Below, in pieces: positions 43,221 to 56,670 of a DNA stretch of 64,000 nucleotides (the first letter of the stretch is position 1; every line of letters starts with the position of its first letter). Both the position numbers and the translations under genes were made by a program. Below the pieces are notes generated by a model that did not search any database, was not told the origin of the DNA, and worked only from the letters and a program-made list of their open reading frames with translations. This DNA is from Amycolatopsis camponoti (GTDB lineage Bacteria; Actinomycetota; Actinomycetes; Mycobacteriales; Pseudonocardiaceae), in contig NZ_CABVGP010000001.1 of assembly GCF_902497555.1 (NCBI RefSeq), forward strand, positions 2,026,501 through 2,090,500, written 5' to 3'.

Positions 43221-45368
43221 ATGGCCACACGACCCTCGACCCAGCACGTCCTCGCCGGACGCCCGTTCCCGCTCGGCGCCCACGCCGAGGCGGGCGGCGT
43301 CCGGTTCGCGATCACCTCCGCCGTCGCGGACGCGGTCGACCTGTGCCTGATCGACGCCGACGGGTCGGAGCGCCGGATCGCGCTCACCGAACGCACGTTC
43401 GGCGTGTGGCACGGCCTGGTGCCCGGGGTGACGCCGGGGCAGCGGTACGGCTACCGGGTCCACGGCCCGTACGACCCGGCCCGCGGCCTGCGCTGCAACC
43501 CGCACAAGCTGCTCCTCGACCCGTACGCCCGGCAGATCACCGGCGGGCTCACCGACCTGACCGCGGCGCAGGGCTTCACCGGCGACCCCGAGCGCGGGCC
43601 GATGTCCACAGTGGACTCACTCGGCAGCGTGCCGCTGTCGGTGGTGTCCTCGCCGGGCGGGCCGGACACCGGCGTCAAGCCGGAGGTCCCGTTCGAAGAG
43701 GCGGTGGTCTACGAGCTGCACGTCAAGGGGTTCACCCAGCGGCACCCGTTCATCCCGGAGGCCCTGCGCGGCACCTACCTCGGCTTGGCCCACCCGGTGG
43801 CCATCGAGTACCTGACCCGGCTCGGCGTCACGTCGGTGGAGCTGCTGCCGGTGCACTCGTTCCTCGACGAGCCGTCGCTGGTCCGGGCCGGGCGGCACAA
43901 CTACTGGGGGTACTCGCCGCTCGGCTTCTTCGCGCCGCACGCGGCCTACGCCAGCGAGCCCGGCCACGAGGTCGAGGAGTTCCGGCTGATGGTGGCGGCC
44001 CTGCACGCGGCCGGCATCGAGGTGATCATCGACGTCGTGTTCAACCACACCTGCGAGGGCGGCCCCGACGGCCCGACGCTGAGCTTCCGCGGGCTGAACG
44101 CGCCCGTGTACTACCTGCACACCGAGCGCGGCCACATGGCCGACATCACCGGCTGCGGCAACACCCTGGAGGCCGGCTCGCCGACCGTGGTCCGGCTGGT
44201 CACCGACTCGCTGCGGTACTGGACGCAGGAACTGGGTGTCGACGGCTTCCGGTTCGACCTGGCCAGCACGCTCGGCCGGGCCCGCGGCGGCCCGTTCGAC
44301 CCCGCGTCGACGCTGCTCACCGCGATCACCACCGACCCGGTGCTCTCGCGCTGCAAGCTCATCGCGGAGCCGTGGGACGCCACCGGCGAGGGCTACCGCG
44401 TCGGCGGCTTCGGCGCCCAGTGGGCGGAGTGGAACGGCCGCTACCGCGACACGGTGCGCGACTTCTGGCGCGGCGCGACCGGCGTGCGCGATCTCGCCTA
44501 CCGGCTGTCCGGTTCGTCGGACCTCTACGACCACAACCTGCGCCGTCCGTGGCAGTCGATCAACTTCGTCACCGCCCATGACGGCTTCACGTTGCGGGAC
44601 CTGGTGTCCTACAACGAAAAGCACAACGAAGCCAACGGCGAGGACAACCGCGACGGCGGCAACGACAACCGCTCGTGGAACCACGGCGTCGAGGGTGACA
44701 CGGCCGACCCGGAGATCCGCGAGCTGCGCGCGCGGCAGGTGCGGAACATGTTCGCCACGCTGCTGCTGTCCACCGGCACCCCGATGATCACCGCGGGCGA
44801 CGAGTTCTGGCGGACCCAGCGCGGCAACAACAACGCCTACTGCCTCGACGACGAGACGTCCTGGCTGGACTGGACGCCGGAGGACCCCGAGGCGGAGGCC
44901 ATGTTGACCTTCGCGCGGCGGGTCGTCCGGCTGCGGGCGAACAGCCCGGCGCTGCGGCAGCCGGAGTTCTTCGAAGGCCGGACGACGCCGACCGGCAAGC
45001 CGGACCTGGTCTGGTTCCGCCCCGACGGCGAGGAGTTCGGCGAGACCGACTGGTTCGAGGACCGGCACACCCTCGGCATGTGGGTCGACGGCTCGAACAG
45101 CCAGGCCCGCAACCGCGACGGCGAGCTGGTGCCCGACCACTCGTGGCTGATGTGGCTGCACGCGGGGGAGGAGCCGGCCGAGGTGGTGCTGCCGGGCCGC
45201 GAGTACGGCGAGACGTTCAAGCCGACGCTCGACACGAGCACTTCGGACGGCAGCCCGGCCGACCCGGGCCCGCTGGAGGCCAAGAGCCGGGTGACGCTGC
45301 GGTCGCGTTCGCTGCTCCTGTTGCGCGCCCCGCGCCTGGCCGCGGACCCCGCGCCCGAACCCTACTGA
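43221..45368 (+). CDS. glgX: Glycogen debranching enzyme GlgX/TreX (GH13), copy 2
   Basis: This is a second isoamylase-type debranching enzyme, 715 aa, with the same domain order as copy 1: CBM48, GH13 barrel, C-terminal sheet. The catalytic residues are kept in DGFRFDLASTLGRARG (nucleophile), LIAEPWDATG (acid/base) and TAHDGFTLRDLVSYNEKHNE. Differences lie in the substrate loops, for example NTLEAGSPTVVRLV, where copy 1 has NSLNVRNPHTLQLI. The two may therefore differ in branch-length preference. The codons for Met-Ser-Thr-Val-Asp contain GTCCACAGTGGAC. A 21-nt-unit palindromic element begins 13 bases after the stop and separates this gene from the glgE group. Confidence 0.94.
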   Translation: MATRPSTQHVLAGRPFPLGAHAEAGGVRFAITSAVADAVDLCLIDADGSERRIALTERTFGVWHGLVPGVTPGQRYGYRVHGPYDPARGLRCNPHKLLLDPYARQITGGLTDLTAAQGFTGDPERGPMSTVDSLGSVPLSVVSSPGGPDTGVKPEVPFEEAVVYELHVKGFTQRHPFIPEALRGTYLGLAHPVAIEYLTRLGVTSVELLPVHSFLDEPSLVRAGRHNYWGYSPLGFFAPHAAYASEPGHEVEEFRLMVAALHAAGIEVIIDVVFNHTCEGGPDGPTLSFRGLNAPVYYLHTERGHMADITGCGNTLEAGSPTVVRLVTDSLRYWTQELGVDGFRFDLASTLGRARGGPFDPASTLLTAITTDPVLSRCKLIAEPWDATGEGYRVGGFGAQWAEWNGRYRDTVRDFWRGATGVRDLAYRLSGSSDLYDHNLRRPWQSINFVTAHDGFTLRDLVSYNEKHNEANGEDNRDGGNDNRSWNHGVEGDTADPEIRELRARQVRNMFATLLLSTGTPMITAGDEFWRTQRGNNNAYCLDDETSWLDWTPEDPEAEAMLTFARRVVRLRANSPALRQPEFFEGRTTPTGKPDLVWFRPDGEEFGETDWFEDRHTLGMWVDGSNSQARNRDGELVPDHSWLMWLHAGEEPAEVVLPGREYGETFKPTLDTSTSDGSPADPGPLEAKSRVTLRSRSLLLLRAPRLAADPAPEPY
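43604..43616. repeat. GTCCACAGTGGAC palindrome in the second glgX
   Basis: This third perfect copy is on the plus strand and again encodes Ser-Thr-Val-Asp, using the rare codon ACA for Thr. Confidence 0.5.
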
Positions 45369-45381
45369 CGCGTACCGCACC

Positions 45382-45552
45382 GGACGACACGTGCTTCAAG
45401 GGTCGACACGCGTGATCAGGAGGTCGACACGCGTGATCCGAGGGTCGACACAGCGACCGGCATCGTGTCGACTCCCCAATCACGCGAGTCGGCTCCTCAA
45501 TCACGCGTGTCGACCTTCCGATCACGCGAGCCGGCCGGTCCGCGTGTCGTCC
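45382..45552. repeat. 21-nt-unit dyad element, copy B
   Basis: The centre is GTCGACAC (45444-45451) and GTGTCGAC (45465-45472). Right-arm units start at 45478, 45499 and 45520, exactly 21 bases apart, with a partial fourth at 45541. Left-arm inverse units are 45397-45417 and 45418-45438, with a partial one ending at 45396. Units share RATCACGCGTGTCGAC or small variants, and the 5-base spacers differ. The element lies between two genes of the same direction and probably ends the treYZ-glgX transcript before the glgE operon. Confidence 0.85.
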
Positions 45553-45692
45553 ATTCGGGTACGGGTGTTCACCGCGGCTTCCGGGCGGTAGGTCACCGGC
45601 GCGCGGTTAACCTGTCGGACATCTGCCGGAAATTCGTTGCGGGGAAAGCGTTTCACCCGCGCCCGCGTGGGTACAGAACAAGAGAGACCTGC

Positions 45693-45712
45693 CTCGATCG
45701 TGCGTGATCGAG
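45693..45712 (+). promoter_or_regulatory. Hairpin in the glgE upstream region
   Basis: CTCGATC and GATCGAG pair perfectly around a 6-base loop, with GCAG/CTGC pairing possible outside. It ends 54 bases before the glgE start and may lie in the leader or act as an operator. The rest of the region between copy B and glgE shows nothing I can name. Confidence 0.35.
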
Positions 45713-45766
45713 TCGGGCAGACTGACGACGCCTGCGCACAATCCGACACTTCGAGGGGCGTTGCCC

Positions 45767-47749
<1,983 letters not shown>

Positions 47750-47787
47750 CGGGGGAAGGAACGGATCGAGGGACTGAGGTGGAACAC

Positions 47788-49596
47788 ATGGCGGAGGAAG
47801 CCCGCCCCGACGCGGCACTCGGGCTGGACGGTGTGCCGCACACCGGTGAGGCGATGACGGCCGACGGGATGCTCGTGGAGCCCCAGGCCGGGGACTTCCG
47901 CTCGGCGCAACAGGCGCCCAGCAACCCGGAGTGGTTCAAGGGCGCGGTGTTCTACGAGGTGCTGGTGCGCGCGTTCGCCGACTCGAACGGCGACGGGACC
48001 GGCGACCTGCGCGGCCTGGCCGGCCGGCTGGACTACCTGGCCTGGCTCGGCATCGACTGCCTCTGGCTGCCGCCGTTCTACGCGTCGCCGTTGCGCGACG
48101 GCGGGTACGACATCAGCGACTTCCGTGCGGTGCTGCCGGAGTTCGGCAGCGTCGAGGACTTCGTGTTCCTGCTGAACGAAGCCCACCGGCGCGGCATCCG
48201 GGTGATCACCGACCTGGTGCTCAACCACACCTCGGACGCGCACCCGTGGTTCCAGCAGTCCCGCAGCGACCCGGACGGCCCGTACGGCGACTACTACGTG
48301 TGGAGCGACGACGACTCCCGCTACGCCGACGCGCGGATCATCTTCGTCGACACCGAGTCGTCGAACTGGACCTACGACCCGGTGCGCGGGCAGTTCTACT
48401 GGCACCGCTTCTTCTCGCACCAGCCCGACCTGAACTTCGAGAACGCCGACGTCCAGAACGCGATGATCGACACCCTGCGGTTCTGGCTGGACCTGGGCAT
48501 CGACGGGTTCCGCCTGGACGCCGTGCCGTACCTGTTCGAGCAGGAAGGCACCAACTGCGAGAACCTGCCGCGCACGCACGAGTTCCTCAAGCGCTGCCGC
48601 AAGGTCGTCGACGACGAGTACCCGGGCCGGATCCTGCTCGCCGAGGCCAACCAGTGGCCCTCGGACGTCGTCGAGTACTTCGGCGACCCGGCGGTCGGCG
48701 GCGACGAGTGCCACATGGCGTTCCACTTCCCGCTGATGCCGCGGATCTTCATGGCCGTGCGCCGCGAGTCGCGGTTCCCGATCTCGGAGATCATGACCCA
48801 GACCCCGGAGATCCCCAGCGGCAGCCAGTGGGGCATCTTCCTGCGCAACCACGACGAGCTGACCCTCGAGATGGTCACCGACGACGAGCGCGACTACATG
48901 TACGCGGAATACGCCAAGGACCCGCGCATGAAGGCCAACATCGGCATCCGCCGCCGGCTGGCCCCGCTGCTGGACAACGACCGCAACCAGCAGGAGCTCT
49001 TCACCGCGATGCTGCTGTCGCTGCCGGGCTCGCCCGTTCTGTACTACGGTGACGAGATCGGTATGGGAGACAACATCTGGCTCGGCGACCGCGACGCGGT
49101 CCGCACCCCCATGCAGTGGACCCCGGACCGCAACGCCGGCTTCTCCTCCTGCGACCCCGGCCGGATCTACCTGCCGGTGATCATGGACCCGGTGTACGGC
49201 TACCAGGGCCTGAACGTCGAGGCGCAGTCGAACAACGCGTCCTCGCTGCTCAACTGGACCCGGCGGATGATCGAGGTGCGCAAGGAGCACCACGCGTTCG
49301 CGGAAGGCGAGTTCGTCGACCTCGGCGGGTCCAACCCGAGCGTGCTGGCCTACAAGCGCCAGTGGCGGCGCCCGGACGGCGGCGAGGACGTCGTGCTCTG
49401 CGTGAACAACCTCTCCCGGTTCCCGCAGCCGGTGGAGCTGGATCTGTCCGCGCACCGCGGGTGCACGCCGGTGGAGCTCACCGGTGGCGTGCAGTTCCCC
49501 AGCATCGGGGACCTGTCGTACCTGCTGACGCTGCCGGGACACGGCTTCTACTGGTTCCAGCTGACGAGCCCGGGAGACGAAGGCGAAGCGAGGTGA
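47788..49596 (+). CDS. treS: Trehalose synthase (maltose alpha-D-glucosyltransferase)
   Basis: This enzyme reversibly isomerises trehalose and maltose. The 602-aa protein is a GH13 enzyme with [19 protein letters not shown] near the N-terminus, [16 protein letters not shown], the nucleophile in [15 protein letters not shown], the Glu in [11 protein letters not shown] and the Asp in [12 protein letters not shown]. The mycobacterial-type sequence at the C-terminus is kept. ATG 47788 has AGGTGG six bases upstream; GTG 47779 is an option. The stop overlaps the maltokinase start (GTGA). In M. tuberculosis TreS and maltokinase form a complex that feeds GlgE, and the tight coupling here fits that. 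Confidence 0.96.
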   Translation: MAEEARPDAALGLDGVPHTGEAMTADGMLVEPQAGDFRSAQQAPSNPEWFKGAVFYEVLVRAFADSNGDGTGDLRGLAGRLDYLAWLGIDCLWLPPFYASPLRDGGYDISDFRAVLPEFGSVEDFVFLLNEAHRRGIRVITDLVLNHTSDAHPWFQQSRSDPDGPYGDYYVWSDDDSRYADARIIFVDTESSNWTYDPVRGQFYWHRFFSHQPDLNFENADVQNAMIDTLRFWLDLGIDGFRLDAVPYLFEQEGTNCENLPRTHEFLKRCRKVVDDEYPGRILLAEANQWPSDVVEYFGDPAVGGDECHMAFHFPLMPRIFMAVRRESRFPISEIMTQTPEIPSGSQWGIFLRNHDELTLEMVTDDERDYMYAEYAKDPRMKANIGIRRRLAPLLDNDRNQQELFTAMLLSLPGSPVLYYGDEIGMGDNIWLGDRDAVRTPMQWTPDRNAGFSSCDPGRIYLPVIMDPVYGYQGLNVEAQSNNASSLLNWTRRMIEVRKEHHAFAEGEFVDLGGSNPSVLAYKRQWRRPDGGEDVVLCVNNLSRFPQPVELDLSAHRGCTPVELTGGVQFPSIGDLSYLLTLPGHGFYWFQLTSPGDEGEAR

Positions 49597-50975
49597 GTCC
49601 CTTGTCCGACCCGCGTGAGCTGGTGGACGACCTGATCGGCGACCTGCAGCACTGGCTGCCGGAGCAGCGCTGGTTCGCCGGCAAGGACCGGCCGGTGACC
49701 GGCGTCCGGCCGCTCGGCGTGACCGAGCTGGTCGAAGGCGACCCGCAGCTGCTGCACGTGGTCGTCGAGGTCGCCCAGGGCGACCGGCGCGAGCCGTACC
49801 AGCTGCTCGTGGGCCGGCGGACGCACCCGCCGGAGATCTCGTCGGGCAGCTGGATCGGCGCCGTCGGCGACCTCAACGCCTACGAGGCGTCCGGCGACCT
49901 CGACGTCACCGGTGTGCTGCTGGACCTGATGGCGCGGGAGGGCCGCGTCGGCTCCCTCGTCTTCGAGCACGAGCCCGGCGTCGAGCTGGACACCGGCCTG
50001 CGGGCCCGGCCGATCACCTCGGAGCAGAGCAACACGTCGCTGGTCTACGGCGGGCAGTACATCCTCAAGCTGTTCCGGAAGCTGACGCCGGGCAAGAACA
50101 AGGACCTGCTGCTGCACCGGGCGCTGCAGGGCGTCGACAGCAAGCACATCGCGCCGGTGCTCGGCTCGATCACCGGCGACCTCGACGGCGAGCCGACCAC
50201 GGTCGGCATGCTCCAGCAGTTCGTCGCGGACGCGGTCGACGGCTGGGCGATGGCCACCACCAGCGTCCGCGACCTGATGGCCGCCCCGGAGCTGCACGCC
50301 GAGGAGGTCGGCGGCGACTTCGCCGGCGAGGCCGAGCGGCTCGGGCGCGCGGTGGCCGAGGTGCACGCGGACCTGGCCGAGGCCCTCGGCACCGAACCGG
50401 TCGACGCCGGCGAGCTGGAGCGCTCGACGAAGGCGATGCTCGAGCGGCTCGACACGATCGCCGGGCGGGTGCCGGAGCTGGCCGCGCACGCCCCGGCGCT
50501 GCGGGCGGCGTTCGAGAAGCTGCGTACGCTGCCCGCCGGCGCCGTGACCATGCAGTACATCCACGGCGACCTGCACCTGGGCCAGGTGCTGCGGACCGTC
50601 ACCGGGTGGCTGCTGATCGACTTCGAGGGCGAGCCGGCGGCCCCGGTGGAGGAGCGGCACGCGCTTCGGTCGCCGTTGCGCGACGTGGCGGGCATGCTGA
50701 GGTCGTTCGACTACGCGGCCCAGCAGATGCTGGTCGGCCACCCGGACGACTCGGCGCTGGCCGCGCGGGCCCAGGAGTGGTCGCACCGCAACCGGGCGGC
50801 GTTCTGCGAGGGTTATGCCGCGGTCGCGGCCGACCCGCGTGACCAGGGCGAGCTGCTGCGCGCCTTCGAACTGGACAAGGCGGTCTACGAAGTGGGCTAC
50901 GAGCACGCGAACCGGCCGGACTGGCTCGGCGTGCCGCTCGCTTCGATCGCCCGGATCACCGACGGAGAGGGATGA
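49593..50975 (+). CDS. mak: Maltokinase
   Basis: This 460-aa enzyme phosphorylates maltose with ATP to give maltose 1-phosphate for GlgE. The N-terminal lobe begins with the family motif [14 protein letters not shown]. The eukaryotic-kinase-like C-lobe carries the catalytic loop [12 protein letters not shown] and the metal-binding LLIDFEGEP. Family sequence continues in [17 protein letters not shown]. The GTG start overlaps treS by four bases; a TTG at 49602 is possible. glgB begins four bases after its stop. It is also named Pep2 in mycobacterial and Streptomyces literature. Confidence 0.94.
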   Translation: MSPLSDPRELVDDLIGDLQHWLPEQRWFAGKDRPVTGVRPLGVTELVEGDPQLLHVVVEVAQGDRREPYQLLVGRRTHPPEISSGSWIGAVGDLNAYEASGDLDVTGVLLDLMAREGRVGSLVFEHEPGVELDTGLRARPITSEQSNTSLVYGGQYILKLFRKLTPGKNKDLLLHRALQGVDSKHIAPVLGSITGDLDGEPTTVGMLQQFVADAVDGWAMATTSVRDLMAAPELHAEEVGGDFAGEAERLGRAVAEVHADLAEALGTEPVDAGELERSTKAMLERLDTIAGRVPELAAHAPALRAAFEKLRTLPAGAVTMQYIHGDLHLGQVLRTVTGWLLIDFEGEPAAPVEERHALRSPLRDVAGMLRSFDYAAQQMLVGHPDDSALAARAQEWSHRNRAAFCEGYAAVAADPRDQGELLRAFELDKAVYEVGYEHANRPDWLGVPLASIARITDGEG

Positions 50976-50979
50976 CGCC

Positions 50980-53187
50980 GTGAACGCGGTTCCGGAAGGC
51001 CTCCCGGCCGCCGCCCCGGCGGCCGCGGACATCGACCGGCTGCTGGCCGGTTCGCACCACGACCCGCACTCGGTGCTGGGCGTGCACGCGGTGGGGAAGG
51101 GTTTCGTGGCCCGGGCGCTGCTGCCCGGCGCCAAAGCCGTCGCGCTGCTCAGCGGCGAGCACCGGTACCCGATGGAGCCGGTCATCGACGCGCTGTTCGC
51201 CGTCGCGGTGCCGGAGCACCCCGGCGACTACCGGCTGGAGATCGACTACGACGGGCACTCCGTCACCGCCGACGACCCGTACCGCTGGCTGCCCACGGTC
51301 GGCGAGCTGGACCTGCACCTGATCGGCGAAGGCAGGCACGAGCGGCTGTGGGAGGTGCTCGGTGCGCACGTCCGGGCGTACGAGACGCCAGGCGGCGTCG
51401 TCGACGGGACGTCGTTCGCGGTCTGGGCGCCGAACGCCCGCGGCATCCGCGTGATCGGCGACTTCAACGGCTGGGACGGCCGCGGGCACGCGATGCGCTC
51501 GCTCGGCTCGTCCGGGGTCTGGGAGCTGTTCGTGCCGGGCGTCGGCGCCGGCTCCTGCTACAAGTTCCGAATCCTCGGCGCCGACGGCAACTGGCGCGAG
51601 AAGGCCGACCCGATGGCGTTCGGCACGGAACACCCGCCCGCGACGGCGTCGGTCGTCACCACCTCCGGGCACCTGTGGGACGACGACGCGTGGGTCGCCC
51701 AGCGCGAGGCCACCGAGTGGTCCGCGGCGCCGATGAGCGTCTACGAGGTCCACCTCGGCTCGTGGCGGCCCGGGCTCGGCTACCGCGAGCTGGCCGACCA
51801 GCTCGGCGACTACCTGGTCGAGACCGGCTTCACCCACGTCGAGCTGCTGCCGGTGTCGGAGCACCCGTTCGGCGGCTCGTGGGGCTACCAGGTGACGTCG
51901 TACTACGCGCCGACGTCCCGCTTCGGCTCCCCGGACGACTTCCGCTACTTCGTCGACCGCCTGCACCAGCGGGGGATCGGCGTCCTGGTCGACTGGGTGC
52001 CCGCGCACTTCCCGAAGGACAGCTGGGCGCTGGCCAAGTTCGACGGCACGGCGCTGTACGAGCACGCGGACCCGCGCCGCGGCGAGCAGCCCGACTGGGG
52101 CACGCTCGTGTTCGACTTCGGCCGCAACGAGGTCCGCAACTTCCTCGTCGCCAACGCGCTGTACTGGATCGAGGAGTTCCACCTCGACGGCCTGCGCGTC
52201 GACGCCGTCGCCTCGATGCTCTACCTCGACTACTCCCGCAAGGACGGGGAGTGGCTGCCGAACCAGTACGGCGGCCGCGAGAACCTGGACGCGGTGAAGT
52301 TCCTGCAGGAGCTGAACGCGACCGTCTACAAGCGACACCCGGGTGTCGTGATGGTGGCCGAGGAGTCGACGGCGTGGCCGGGCGTCACGCGCCCGACGCA
52401 CCTGGGCGGCCTCGGGTTCGGCTTCAAGTGGAACATGGGCTGGATGCACGACACGCTCCGGTACCTGTCCCACGAGCCGATCCACCGTGCCTACCACCAC
52501 AACGAGATGACGTTCTCACTCGTGTACGCGTGGAGCGAGAACTTCGTGCTGCCGCTTTCGCACGACGAAGTGGTGCACGGCAAGGGATCCCTGTGGGGCC
52601 GCATGCCGGGCGACGCCTGGAACAAGGCGGCCGGGCTGCGTTCGCTGCTGGCGTTCATGTGGGCGCACCCGGGCAAGCAGCTGCTGTTCATGGGCGGCGA
52701 GTTCGGCCAGCCGTCGGAGTGGTCGGAGCAGCGGTCCCTGGACTGGCACCTGCTCGACGAGCCGCTGCACCGCGGGGTCCAGGACCTGCTGCGGTCGCTG
52801 AACTCGGTGTACCGGTCCTCGCCCGCGCTGTTCAGCCAGGACACGTCACCGGACGGCTTCCGCTGGATCGACGCGAACGACTCGAGCGGCAACGTCCTGA
52901 GCTTCCTGCGCATCGGCACCGACGGATCCCGGCTGGCCTGCGTCGCGAACTTCTCGGGCGTGCCGCACCACGACTACCGGGTCGGCCTGCCGTCGGCGGG
53001 CCGCTGGCTCGAGGTGGTCAACACGGACGCGGAGGCCTACGGCGGCTCGGGCGTCGGCAACCTGGGCGCGGTGGAGGCGACGGAGGACCCGTGGCACGGC
53101 CAGCCGGCCTCGGCCGTCCTCCAGCTCCCCCCGGCCGGAGTCCTCTGGCTGGCCGAAGGGACCCCCGCGGACCCCGACCTGACGTGA
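50980..53187 (+). CDS. glgB: 1,4-alpha-glucan branching enzyme
   Basis: This enzyme introduces alpha-1,6 branches into linear glucan. The 735-aa protein has the long actinobacterial layout: an N1 beta-sandwich domain ([14 protein letters not shown]), a CBM48 domain ([22 protein letters not shown]) and the GH13 barrel. Catalytic residues lie in [34 protein letters not shown] and [22 protein letters not shown] precedes the GTG. It ends the glgE-treS-mak-glgB operon. Its stop codon falls within the first, partial unit of the third 21-nt palindromic element. Confidence 0.96.
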   Translation: MNAVPEGLPAAAPAAADIDRLLAGSHHDPHSVLGVHAVGKGFVARALLPGAKAVALLSGEHRYPMEPVIDALFAVAVPEHPGDYRLEIDYDGHSVTADDPYRWLPTVGELDLHLIGEGRHERLWEVLGAHVRAYETPGGVVDGTSFAVWAPNARGIRVIGDFNGWDGRGHAMRSLGSSGVWELFVPGVGAGSCYKFRILGADGNWREKADPMAFGTEHPPATASVVTTSGHLWDDDAWVAQREATEWSAAPMSVYEVHLGSWRPGLGYRELADQLGDYLVETGFTHVELLPVSEHPFGGSWGYQVTSYYAPTSRFGSPDDFRYFVDRLHQRGIGVLVDWVPAHFPKDSWALAKFDGTALYEHADPRRGEQPDWGTLVFDFGRNEVRNFLVANALYWIEEFHLDGLRVDAVASMLYLDYSRKDGEWLPNQYGGRENLDAVKFLQELNATVYKRHPGVVMVAEESTAWPGVTRPTHLGGLGFGFKWNMGWMHDTLRYLSHEPIHRAYHHNEMTFSLVYAWSENFVLPLSHDEVVHGKGSLWGRMPGDAWNKAAGLRSLLAFMWAHPGKQLLFMGGEFGQPSEWSEQRSLDWHLLDEPLHRGVQDLLRSLNSVYRSSPALFSQDTSPDGFRWIDANDSSGNVLSFLRIGTDGSRLACVANFSGVPHHDYRVGLPSAGRWLEVVNTDAEAYGGSGVGNLGAVEATEDPWHGQPASAVLQLPPAGVLWLAEGTPADPDLT

Positions 53188-53370
53188 CCAAGGGGTCGAC
53201 ACGCGTGATCCTGAGGTCGACACGCGTGATTGAAGGGTCGACACGGCGACCACGCTCGTGTCGACCCTCCAATCACGGGTGATGCCCCTTCAATCACGCT
53301 TGATGCCTCTCCCGTCACGCGAGATGCCCTTCCGAACACGCGAGTCACCTCGTCGATCACGCTCGGCGGG
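53183..53370. repeat. 21-nt-unit dyad element, copy C
   Basis: The centre is GTCGACAC (53237-53244) with GTGTCGAC (53258-53265). Left-arm units are 53190-53210 and 53211-53231, and a partial CGTGACC unit overlaps the glgB stop. The right arm is longer: units start at 53271, 53292, 53313, 53334 and 53355, each exactly 21 bases apart but drifting in sequence outward. Inner units pair almost continuously, giving one very long hairpin. It separates glgB from a small membrane-protein gene on the same strand. Confidence 0.85.
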
Positions 53371-53417
53371 GTGAAAATGGGTCCGCCGGGTGGGCGTCGC
53401 GGGCTTACCATCAGTGC

Positions 53418-53810
53418 ATGGCCGGCGCCGGCGGCGTCCTCGTGAACCTGATCCTCTTCGCCGTGGTCTGCATCGCTCCCACGGTGCTCTTCTGGTGCGC
53501 GTTGCGCGCCCCGAAGCTGCTTCACCGGCTCCTCGAGAAGCGCGCGAAGCCGCAACCCGCGGGTCCGCCGATCGAACGCGTCGCCGCGGACCTGCGGCGG
53601 GTGCACCGCCTGCTCGCCGGCTACCCGTCCGGCACCCCGGCCGCGCGGCGCCTCGGCACGCGGCAGGCGTACGACGAGCTGCTCGCCCAGGCCTGCCGCC
53701 AGGTGGACGTCCCGCACCGGCTCGCCGAGCTGCCCGAGGGCATGGACCGCGAGATCGAACGCCTGCGCGTCGAGGAGTCGCTGCGGGAGCGCGGCCTGGC
53801 CGTGCCCTGA
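53418..53810 (+). CDS. Small single-pass membrane protein, unknown function
   Basis: This 130-aa protein has one N-terminal membrane segment (VLVNLILFAVVCIAPTVLFW) followed by a basic stretch and a cytoplasmic helical domain. That domain contains ERVAADLRRVHRLLAG, LGTRQAYDELLAQACRQV and a final charged helix. I know similar proteins only as conserved actinobacterial hypotheticals. The helical part, rich in Arg and Leu, could bind a partner or form a coiled coil. It lies behind the third palindromic element and so is probably transcribed separately from glgB. Confidence 0.75.
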   Translation: MAGAGGVLVNLILFAVVCIAPTVLFWCALRAPKLLHRLLEKRAKPQPAGPPIERVAADLRRVHRLLAGYPSGTPAARRLGTRQAYDELLAQACRQVDVPHRLAELPEGMDREIERLRVEESLRERGLAVP

Positions 53811-53850
53811 CTTGTACGGGCCGTGTACGCGGCCCGGTCACGCTGCCGGC

Positions 53851-55041
53851 ATGCGACTTGTGCTCGGTCTCGTGACACTGCTGCTGCTCGGCCTGACGAC
53901 GACGGCCCAGGCCGCCGCGAACTTCCCCCGCCTCAACGCGGCGACCGTCGACGGCTACCGGCTCACCCCCGGCGGCTCCTTCGCCACCTACGGCAGCCGG
54001 ATCACCGCCCTCGACGAGAAGCTCCCGCCGCGCGGCCTGCCGCAGCTCCTCGGCGACGCCAACCGCACGGCCCGGCCGCTCTGCCACGGCACGTACCTCG
54101 CGGCCGCGCTGAAGCCCGCCGGCTTCTGCTGGGAAGACGCGAACGACGACAAGACCAACGACTGGATCCCCCAGGGCCTCACCGGCTCGGGGGACGCGGA
54201 CCCGGTGACCGGGACCGTCGGCGGCAAGCGCGTCGTCGCGACGTCCTGGCACACCCCCGGCGACACCATGGTCCGGCTGTCCTTTGTGGACGCCAGCGGC
54301 CTCGGCTACCGGCACGTCCTGCTCGTGGAACCGACGTCCGACACCGATTTCGCGGTCGTCACCGGACACGGGCACGGCATGACGTGGTCCGGGAACCTGC
54401 TCTACGTCGCGACCACCGGCGGCCTGATCCGCGTCTTCGACACGACGCACTTCTGGCAGGTCGACGCCAGCTCCGCGACGGTCGGCCTCGGCACCGACGG
54501 CCGGTACCACGCGGCGTACTACGACTACGCGATGCCGCAGGTCGGCGCCTACTGGTACCCCGGCGGCGGCGCGTGCACGACGGGGACCGGCGCGCGGCCG
54601 TGCCTGTCGACGCTCTCCTTCGACCACGGCGATTCCACGTTCGTGACGGCGGAGCACGCGGCCGAGGCGGGCGGCCGGGTCCTGCGCTGGCCGTTCGACG
54701 CCTCGACGGGCCGCCTGAAGACCTCGGCCGACGGTCAGGTGCACGCCGTCGAAGGGTTCTCGTCGCCGGTGTGGGGGATGCAGGGCGCGGTGGCGCGGAA
54801 CGGCTACTTCGTCCTGACGGGAGTCTGCCCGGAGTACGCCGGAGCGGCCGGCGACCACCCGTCGTGCCTGCACGGCGGGGTCGGCGGCGTCTCGACGTCG
54901 AGGCTGGCCGGCCAGGCGCCGGTCAACAGCCAGAACCTGTCCTACTGGCCGGCGACGGGGGAGCTGTGGCTGCTGAACGAGCAGCTCCGGGAGCGCGTGG
55001 TGGTGCACGTCCCGTGGACGACGCTCACCGGCCGGGCCTGA
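53851..55041 (+). CDS. Secreted protein of unknown function
   Basis: This 396-aa exported protein has a clear signal peptide (MRLVLGLVTLLLLGLTTTAQA). The mature part contains repeated strand-like stretches such as GHGMTWSGNLLYVATTGGLIRVFD and HAAYYDYAMPQVGAYWYPG, with paired cysteines (CHGTY/FCWED, ACTTG/PCLST, CPEY/SCLHG). The pattern suggests a beta-propeller-like extracellular protein. No catalytic motif is recognised. ATG 53851 is chosen because it starts the signal peptide directly. A terminator shared with sigA follows. Confidence 0.78.
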   Translation: MRLVLGLVTLLLLGLTTTAQAAANFPRLNAATVDGYRLTPGGSFATYGSRITALDEKLPPRGLPQLLGDANRTARPLCHGTYLAAALKPAGFCWEDANDDKTNDWIPQGLTGSGDADPVTGTVGGKRVVATSWHTPGDTMVRLSFVDASGLGYRHVLLVEPTSDTDFAVVTGHGHGMTWSGNLLYVATTGGLIRVFDTTHFWQVDASSATVGLGTDGRYHAAYYDYAMPQVGAYWYPGGGACTTGTGARPCLSTLSFDHGDSTFVTAEHAAEAGGRVLRWPFDASTGRLKTSADGQVHAVEGFSSPVWGMQGAVARNGYFVLTGVCPEYAGAAGDHPSCLHGGVGGVSTSRLAGQAPVNSQNLSYWPATGELWLLNEQLRERVVVHVPWTTLTGRA

Positions 55042-55045
55042 ACGC

Positions 55046-55081
55046 GGAAGAACCCCGCCACCGAGGTGACGGGGTTCTTCC
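55046..55081. terminator. Bidirectional hairpin terminator, secreted protein / sigA
   Basis: Arms GGAAGAACCCCG (55046-55057) and CGGGGTTCTTCC (55070-55081) pair perfectly; part of the loop can pair further. It lies between two convergent stop codons. Confidence 0.85.
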
Positions 55082-55092
55082 GTGAGTACGAC

Positions 55093-56484
<1,392 letters not shown>

Positions 56485-56670
56485 TTACGCCCTTTCGCAG
56501 CGGTCGATCATGACGAGCAACGGCACGGGTGCCACTGCTGCCTCACATTCGGGGATCACGCCTCGGCCTGCGGTTTTCGCCTCCGCAGCCGTGGGCCGTG
56601 TTCCATTGTAACGACGGTACGCGCATGCGTCGCGAAGCGATCACCCTCCGGCCCGCTCCGGCGCCCGGAT

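Noticed and set aside
45382..45552. Transposon end or attachment site
   Set aside because: No transposase, integrase or target duplication is present, and the same structure lies in three unrelated gaps behind stop codons.
53183..53370. CRISPR array
   Set aside because: The 21-nt units invert around a centre, have 5-nt rather than about 30-nt spacers, and no cas gene is in the window.
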